Part shown: positions 6,190 to 9,704 of the stretch, in pieces
How positions within the stretch are numbered: the stretch's first letter is position 1
Layout of the letters: every line of letters starts with the position of its first letter
Source of the DNA: Candidatus Bathyarchaeota archaeon B63
Lineage (GTDB): Archaea; Thermoproteota; Bathyarchaeia; Bathyarchaeales; DTEX01
Length of the DNA: 9,704 bases
Direction: 5' to 3'
NCBI GenBank assembly: GCA_001593845.1
Contig: LUCF01000017.1
Coordinates: 1-9,704, forward strand
The notes under the pieces: model-generated
The model's database searches: none
What the model saw: the letters and a program-made list of their open reading frames with translations, nothing else
What the model was told of the DNA's origin: nothing
Program-made: the position numbers and the translations under genes

Positions 6190-6216
6190 CTCCACGGCCC
6201 TATCTGATGAGTGGAG
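6190..6216 (+). promoter_or_regulatory. inverted repeat covering the PAC2 ribosome-binding site
   Basis: CTCCAC (6190-6195) is the exact reverse complement of GTGGAG (6211-6216), with a 15-nt loop. GTGGAG contains the SD of the PAC2 gene, 6 nt before its ATG. In an RNA starting upstream of 6190 the stem would mask the site. If transcription starts near 6212 it cannot form. Confidence 0.35.
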
Positions 6217-6222
6217 CCTTAG

Positions 6223-7026
6223 ATGGTCGGGAAAGTCAGGCTAAGCAAGATCGATGTTGAGTTACAGAACGCTCAGATGATAATGGGGCTGGACGGGTGG
6301 GTTAACGCTGGGAAGGTCTCAACGTTCTCAGTCAAGTACCTCATAGGTAAGCTGAATGCGATTAGGCTCGGCGAGATCCCTCAGGGAAGCTTTCACGATT
6401 ACGCGGTTCAGAGGCCATTCGTCTCGATAAGGGAAGGCCTGATGCGTTCATATGTCCCCCCGAGGAGCATAATCTATTACTGGAGGGGAGAATCGGGGCC
6501 GGATCTGATCTTCATTTTGGGGGTTGAGCCCTTCATGGATTGGCCTGGATACGCTGAGGCCGTGCTTGAGGTGGCTGAGGTCATGAAGGTCCACCGTATC
6601 TATACGTTAGGCGGATACCTCGCTGATGTCTCCTCTGAGGATGAGGTCCTGATAAGCTCCTCCACGAATAACCCGGAGCTGATTGATGATCTTAAGAAGA
6701 TCAATGTGGTCCTAACAAATTATTCTGGGCCCACAAGCATATACAGCGAGATAATGTGGAGGTCTAAGGCTAAGAAGGTCGATGTGATCAGCCTCTGGAG
6801 CGCGGTTCCGATGCATGTGGATGGTATATACCCCAAAGCCGCATATCAGATGCTGAAGAAGATCACCTCGCTCCTCGGCTTAAAGCTAGACCTCACAGAC
6901 CTGAAGAAGAAGGCAGAATCTTTCAGGGGGGAATTCGGGAGGAGGATCATAACCCAGACGGAGATGCGTAGGCTCATCGAGAACATGAGGGGAAGACGGG
7001 AGAAGAGGCCGACCTATATACTTTGA
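6223..7026 (+). CDS. PAC2-family protein (archaeal proteasome assembly chaperone homologue)
   Basis: The 267-aa protein looks like a PAC2 domain, the fold of eukaryotic Pac1/Pac2 and archaeal PbaA/PbaB. Those proteins help assemble or activate the 20S proteasome. Supporting segments are MIMGLDGWVNAG near the N-terminus (19-30), PDLIFILGVEP (93-103), VMKVHRIYTLGGYLADV (120-136), VVLTNYSGPTSIYSEIMW (162-179) and VISLWSAVPMHVDGIYPKAAYQML (188-211). The last third is helical and basic (EFGRRIITQTEMRRLIENMRGRREKR). The C-terminus is PTYIL: Tyr is third from the end, so it is not a canonical HbYX tail (Tyr second from the end). ATG 6223 has GGAG 6 nt upstream. It is transcribed away from ribK and 2.1 kb from the cdc48 operon end, so a link with proteostasis is suggestive. 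Many PAC2 members remain uncharacterised, so the proteasome role is family inference. Confidence 0.88.
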   Translation: MVGKVRLSKIDVELQNAQMIMGLDGWVNAGKVSTFSVKYLIGKLNAIRLGEIPQGSFHDYAVQRPFVSIREGLMRSYVPPRSIIYYWRGESGPDLIFILGVEPFMDWPGYAEAVLEVAEVMKVHRIYTLGGYLADVSSEDEVLISSSTNNPELIDDLKKINVVLTNYSGPTSIYSEIMWRSKAKKVDVISLWSAVPMHVDGIYPKAAYQMLKKITSLLGLKLDLTDLKKKAESFRGEFGRRIITQTEMRRLIENMRGRREKRPTYIL

Positions 7027-7167
7027 GAGTTGATGGAAAGGGGCTGATGGCGCTGCTGGACGCTGAGGGAGCGCCGTAAACGCGTAGGTGCTTGGATGAG
7101 AAGATCTAAAGTCCCGGTTGCCTCTTGTGTTCTCATGCTTACGTGCAGGCGGTTAAGACCATAAATG
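7027..7167 (+). other. non-coding spacer upstream of the ribosomal operon, with two inverted repeats
   Basis: No convincing gene is visible between the PAC2 stop and the rpl3 promoter. One inverted repeat is ATGGCGCT (7047-7054) with AGCGCCGT (7070-7077), eight pairs with one G-T and a 15-nt loop. Another is ATGAGAA (7096-7102) with TTCTCAT (7130-7136), seven perfect pairs and a 27-nt loop. The first is 20 nt after the PAC2 stop but lacks a T run, so it is not a typical archaeal terminator. TGATG and CTGA motifs near 7031-7065 resemble box C/D elements, but the spacing is wrong for a standard guide RNA. Confidence 0.4.
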
Positions 7168-7175
7168 TTTATATT
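7168..7175 (+). promoter_or_regulatory. TATA box for the rpl3-rpl4-rpl23-rpl2 operon
   Basis: TTTATATT would direct initiation near 7197, about 44 nt before GTG 7241, in an A-rich leader that includes the SD AGGAGA (7225-7230). A second AT-rich box, GTATAAAC (7205-7212), would give a leader of about 8 nt and lose that site, so the upstream box is preferred. Confidence 0.45.
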
Positions 7176-7240
7176 ACCCCCATTCCATCTTGAAAAGTAC
7201 AAAAGTATAAACATGAGGATAAAAAGGAGACTGAAGACCG

Positions 7241-8251
7241 GTGGGCCACAGGAAGAAGCATGCTCCTAAGAGGGGATCGCTCGCCTACTTGCCTAGGGGA
7301 CGGGCTGCCCGCCCCATTGGGAGGATAAGGTGTTGGCCCGAGGTTGAGGAGGGCCCCATACTTCTGGGGTTCGCGGGATACAAGGCCGGCATGACCCACG
7401 TCATAATGGTTGAGGATAAGCCTCGGTCCCCCAACTACGGGAAGGAGGTCGCGTATCCAGTCACTGTTATAGATGTCCCCCCGATGACTATATGCGCCGT
7501 TAGGGCCTACACGAAGGACGAGTATGGGCTTAAGACATTGACGGAGGCCTGGGCGAGCTCGCTCCCAAAGGACTTCGAGAGGCTGAAGGGGGTTCCGAAG
7601 AACCATGAGACTGAGGAGGCCCTCAAGAAGATAGAGGAGAACATCGGAAGGATAGCCGAGTTCAGGGTGATAGCCGCCACCCAGCCTCGGCTCGCTGGGG
7701 TTCCGAAGAAGAAGCCTGACCTGATGGAGATCAAGGTCGGCGGGGGAAGCATAGAAGAGCAATTCGAGTATGTGAAGAGCATCCTCGGAAAAACGGTTCG
7801 GGTCGACGAGGTCTTTAAGGAAGGCCAATTCGTAGATGTAATCTCTGTCTCCAAGGGTAAGGGCTGGCAGGGCGTCGTTAAGAGGTGGGGGGTCAAGATC
7901 CTAAGCCACAAATCGAACAAGACGAAGAGGGGAGTCGCTACTCTCGGCCCTTGGGGGCCGGCGAGGGTGCTCTACACGGTCCCGAGGCCTGGGCAGATGG
8001 GATACCACCAGAGGACGGAGTTCAACAAGCGCATCCTCAAGATAGGCAAGGACGGTTCAGAGGTGACGCCTAAGGGAGGGTTCCTCCGATACGGCCCAGC
8101 TAGGAGCATGTACATCATGCTGAAGGGAAGCGTTCCAGGACCAGCTAAGCGCCTAGTGAGGTTCAGGTATCCGGTTCGACCGCCTAAGGTGATCAGCGAG
8201 GCCCCGCCTCAGATAACATATGTCTCCTTGGAGTCTCCTCAGGGCGCTTGA
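7241..8251 (+). CDS. rpl3: large-subunit ribosomal protein uL3
   Basis: The 336-aa protein is full-length archaeal uL3, which binds 23S rRNA and reaches into the peptidyl-transferase area through its central extension. The N-terminus GHRKKHAPKRGSLAYLPRGRA is the family hallmark, followed by GFAGYKAGMTHV. The central loop contains SVSKGKGWQGVVKRWGVK and the conserved PGQMGYHQRTEFNK. The C-terminal part includes GPARSMYIMLKGSVPGPAKRLVRFRYPVR. The start is GTG 7241; AGGAGA lies 10 nt upstream, and an ATG at 7213 is out of frame. It is the first gene of an S10-type operon, with rpl4 starting 16 nt after its stop. Nothing is missing or disrupted. Confidence 0.97.
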   Translation: MGHRKKHAPKRGSLAYLPRGRAARPIGRIRCWPEVEEGPILLGFAGYKAGMTHVIMVEDKPRSPNYGKEVAYPVTVIDVPPMTICAVRAYTKDEYGLKTLTEAWASSLPKDFERLKGVPKNHETEEALKKIEENIGRIAEFRVIAATQPRLAGVPKKKPDLMEIKVGGGSIEEQFEYVKSILGKTVRVDEVFKEGQFVDVISVSKGKGWQGVVKRWGVKILSHKSNKTKRGVATLGPWGPARVLYTVPRPGQMGYHQRTEFNKRILKIGKDGSEVTPKGGFLRYGPARSMYIMLKGSVPGPAKRLVRFRYPVRPPKVISEAPPQITYVSLESPQGA

Positions 8252-8267
8252 TGGGGGATGGAAGCGG

Positions 8268-9047
8268 ATGGGCAGGGTCTTCGCCTCGGTCTTTGATTTG
8301 GATGGTAAGAGGGTCGGGAGGGTTAAGATTCCAAGCGTATTCAGCACCGCCCTTAGGCCTGACGTCATAAAGAAGGCGGTGGTTGCCATCCAGACTCACC
8401 GCATACAGCCTCAGGGAAGAGACGTTATGGCTGGGAAGAGGACGACTGCAAGGTCATGGGGTGTAGGCCACGGCATCGCGAGGATCCCCCGGCTGAGAGA
8501 CTCGAGGAGGGCGGCCTTGGCCCCCGGAACCGTCGGGGGTAGGAGGGCTCATCCGCCAGTGGTTGAGAAGAGGATAGAGAAGAGGATACCGAAGAAGGAG
8601 AGGCGGCTAGCCCTCTTCTCAGCGATCGCTGCTACTGGGATAAGGGAGGTTGTGGCTCAGAGGGGACACGTCGTCGAAGGCGTTCCGGATCTCCCCCTAG
8701 TCGTGACGGATGATATACAGGGCCTCAAGAGAACTCGGGAGGTGAGGGATGCCTTCATGAAGTTGGGGGTCTGGCCGGACATCTGCAGGGTGAAGGAGAG
8801 CATAAAGATCAGGGCTGGGAAGGGGAAGATGCGTGGCAGGAGGAGGAAGATGGCCGTTGGGCCGCTGATAGTCATCTCCGAGAATGGGGGGATCTTGGAG
8901 GCCGCTAGGAACCTGCCGGGCGTCGATGTCGCTTACGTCAGGGACCTCAACCCGGAGATCCTTGCGCCTGGAACCCACCCGGGCAGGCTCACCGTATGGA
9001 CGAGGTCCAGCATAGAGGAGCTGAAGGGATGGGACGGAGGGAAATGA
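8268..9047 (+). CDS. rpl4: large-subunit ribosomal protein uL4
   Basis: The 259-aa protein is archaeal uL4, with a globular domain and an rRNA-binding loop near the exit tunnel. Conserved blocks include RPDVIKKAVVAIQTHRIQPQGRD, the loop RTTARSWGVGHGIARIPR, RRAHPPVVEKRIEKRIPKKERRLALFSAIAAT, and GKGKMRGRRRKMAVGPLIV. The ending PEILAPGTHPGRLTVWTRSSIEELKGW is typical. I chose ATG 8268 because homologues begin with a short strand such as MGRVFASVFDLDGKRVGRVKIP, and a purine-rich GGGGGA site starts 15 nt upstream. The open frame extends to an ATG at 8220, but that would overlap the last 32 nt of rpl3 and add 16 residues with no family match. The next gene starts 3 nt after the stop. Confidence 0.96.
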   Translation: MGRVFASVFDLDGKRVGRVKIPSVFSTALRPDVIKKAVVAIQTHRIQPQGRDVMAGKRTTARSWGVGHGIARIPRLRDSRRAALAPGTVGGRRAHPPVVEKRIEKRIPKKERRLALFSAIAATGIREVVAQRGHVVEGVPDLPLVVTDDIQGLKRTREVRDAFMKLGVWPDICRVKESIKIRAGKGKMRGRRRKMAVGPLIVISENGGILEAARNLPGVDVAYVRDLNPEILAPGTHPGRLTVWTRSSIEELKGWDGGK

Positions 9048-9050
9048 CCG

Positions 9051-9311
9051 GTGGACCCGCATGAGGTCATCATTTATCCCCTTATGACCGAGGCTACAAG
9101 CCGCCTCCTGGAGAAGGAGAACAAGCTAGTCTTCATAACACATATAAAGGCGACGAAGAAGGACATCAAGAGGGCGGTTGAGGAGCTCTACGGCGTCAAG
9201 GTGCGCAAGGTAAACACGATGATAACGAGCAGGGGGAAGAAGAAGGCCTTCGTCAAGCTGGAGCCTGAGTACAGCGCAACGGACGTCGCGATCAGGCTTG
9301 GCATACTGTAA
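9051..9311 (+). CDS. rpl23: large-subunit ribosomal protein uL23
   Basis: The 86-aa protein has the usual archaeal uL23 length. It binds domain III of 23S rRNA at the tunnel exit, where targeting factors and chaperones dock. The N-terminal block PHEVIIYPLMTEATSRLLEKENKLVFITHIKATKKDIKRAVEELYGVKVRKVNTMI is diagnostic, and GKKKAFVKLEPEYSATDVAIRLGIL completes the fold. GTG 9051 lies 3 nt after the rpl4 stop with GGAGG about 10 nt upstream inside the rpl4 end. Expression is almost certainly coupled to rpl4. Confidence 0.97.
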   Translation: MDPHEVIIYPLMTEATSRLLEKENKLVFITHIKATKKDIKRAVEELYGVKVRKVNTMITSRGKKKAFVKLEPEYSATDVAIRLGIL

Positions 9312-9328
9312 AGCTGGAGGTTAAGAAG

Positions 9329-9704
9329 TTGGGAAAGAGAATACGCGTTCAGAGGAGGGGAGGGGGCGCGCCGACCTGGCGGGCTTCCACCCATAAGAGG
9401 GTTGCGCCTTCGAAGTACCCGTATGCCGGTAAGGAACTATGGACAGGCGTGATCTCAGCCCGCGTCAAGCATATTCTGCATGATCCCGGGAGGGGTGCGC
9501 CCCTAGCATGCATAGAGCTGGAGAACGGTGAGACATTCTACTCCGTCGTTCCAGAGGGGATCCATGAGGGTCAGACCCTGGAGATTGGGGGGCGAGCGGA
9601 TGTTAAGGTTGGAAACGTCCTGCCTATAGGGGAGATACCGGAGGGGACGATGATCTGCAATATCGAATTGACCCCAGGCGACGGAGGGAAGCTCGTCCGC
9701 TCCA
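9329..9704 (+). CDS. rpl2: large-subunit ribosomal protein uL2, 3' end outside the window
   Basis: 125 codons are visible, about half of a typical archaeal uL2 (roughly 240 aa). The start is TTG 9329 with GGAGG at 9316-9320, 8 nt upstream, and 17 nt after the rpl23 stop. The N-terminus MGKRIRVQRRGGGAPTWRA is typical of archaeal uL2. It is followed by HDPGRGAPLACIELENGETFYSVVPEGIHEGQTLEIG and VLPIGEIPEGTMICNIELTPGDGGKLVRS, which form the RNA-binding OB-fold. The protein helps assemble the peptidyl-transferase region. The frame is open to the last base, so truncation is only by the window edge. Confidence 0.96.
   Translation, partial: MGKRIRVQRRGGGAPTWRASTHKRVAPSKYPYAGKELWTGVISARVKHILHDPGRGAPLACIELENGETFYSVVPEGIHEGQTLEIGGRADVKVGNVLPIGEIPEGTMICNIELTPGDGGKLVRS

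Noticed and set aside
7030..7065. Box C/D guide RNA suggested by TGATGG and CTGA motifs
   Set aside because: The first TGATG to CTGA distance is about 7 nt, too short for a guide, and the C-like boxes deviate from the consensus. A half-match by chance is likely.
7169..7828. Minus-strand open frame (219 codons) opposite rpl3
   Set aside because: It is fully antisense to uL3, crosses the operon promoter, and has no plausible domain.
8220..8267. Sixteen-codon upstream extension of rpl4 overlapping rpl3
   Set aside because: The extra residues match no uL4 N-terminus, and ATG 8268 has a better purine-rich site and gives the family start.

Overview
This window is chromosomal DNA from an archaeon. 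The evidence is archaeal-type uL3, uL4, uL23 and uL2, aEF-1beta, a CTP-dependent riboflavin kinase (an archaea-only enzyme), a Cdc48-type double AAA ATPase, a geranylgeranyl reductase of the kind that saturates isoprenoid lipids, and TATA-like boxes at archaeal distances from start codons. Moderate-to-high GC, frequent GTG and TTG starts with Shine-Dalgarno (SD) sites, and the gene set suggest a TACK-type lineage, perhaps Bathyarchaeia-like. That placement is an impression, not a demonstrated result.

Layout. Positions 1-74 are a tRNA-Thr(GGT) cut by the window edge. A minus-strand group follows: a flavin-reductase-like protein (193-738), a four-CxxC zinc-ribbon protein (910-1071) and a geranylgeranyl reductase (1233-2417). 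A compact two-way promoter region (2418-2596) separates these from plus-strand aEF-1beta (2597-2866). Next come cdc48 (2941-5112) and a small winged-helix gene whose ATG directly abuts the cdc48 stop (5113-5361). The winged-helix gene converges, with a 7-nt gap, on minus-strand ribK (5369-6073), which carries an N-terminal winged helix. ribK is divergent from a PAC2-family gene (6223-7026). After a 214-nt spacer, the S10-type ribosomal operon begins: rpl3, rpl4, rpl23 and rpl2, the last cut by the window end.

How the genes work together. The window is mainly translation (tRNA, zinc ribbon, aEF-1beta, ribosomal proteins) and proteostasis (Cdc48, PAC2). It also has flavin or redox genes: a flavin reductase family member, an FAD-dependent lipid reductase, and the riboflavin kinase that makes FMN. 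No mobile element, CRISPR array, toxin-antitoxin or defence system is visible, and I see no clearly new multi-gene system.

The points most worth a second look are subtle. The winged-helix gene appears translationally coupled to cdc48. A 33-nt stretch is identical in the two P-loops of cdc48 and suggests gene conversion. A short inverted repeat could mask the ribosome-binding site of the PAC2 gene. Unexplained inverted repeats lie upstream of the ribosomal operon.
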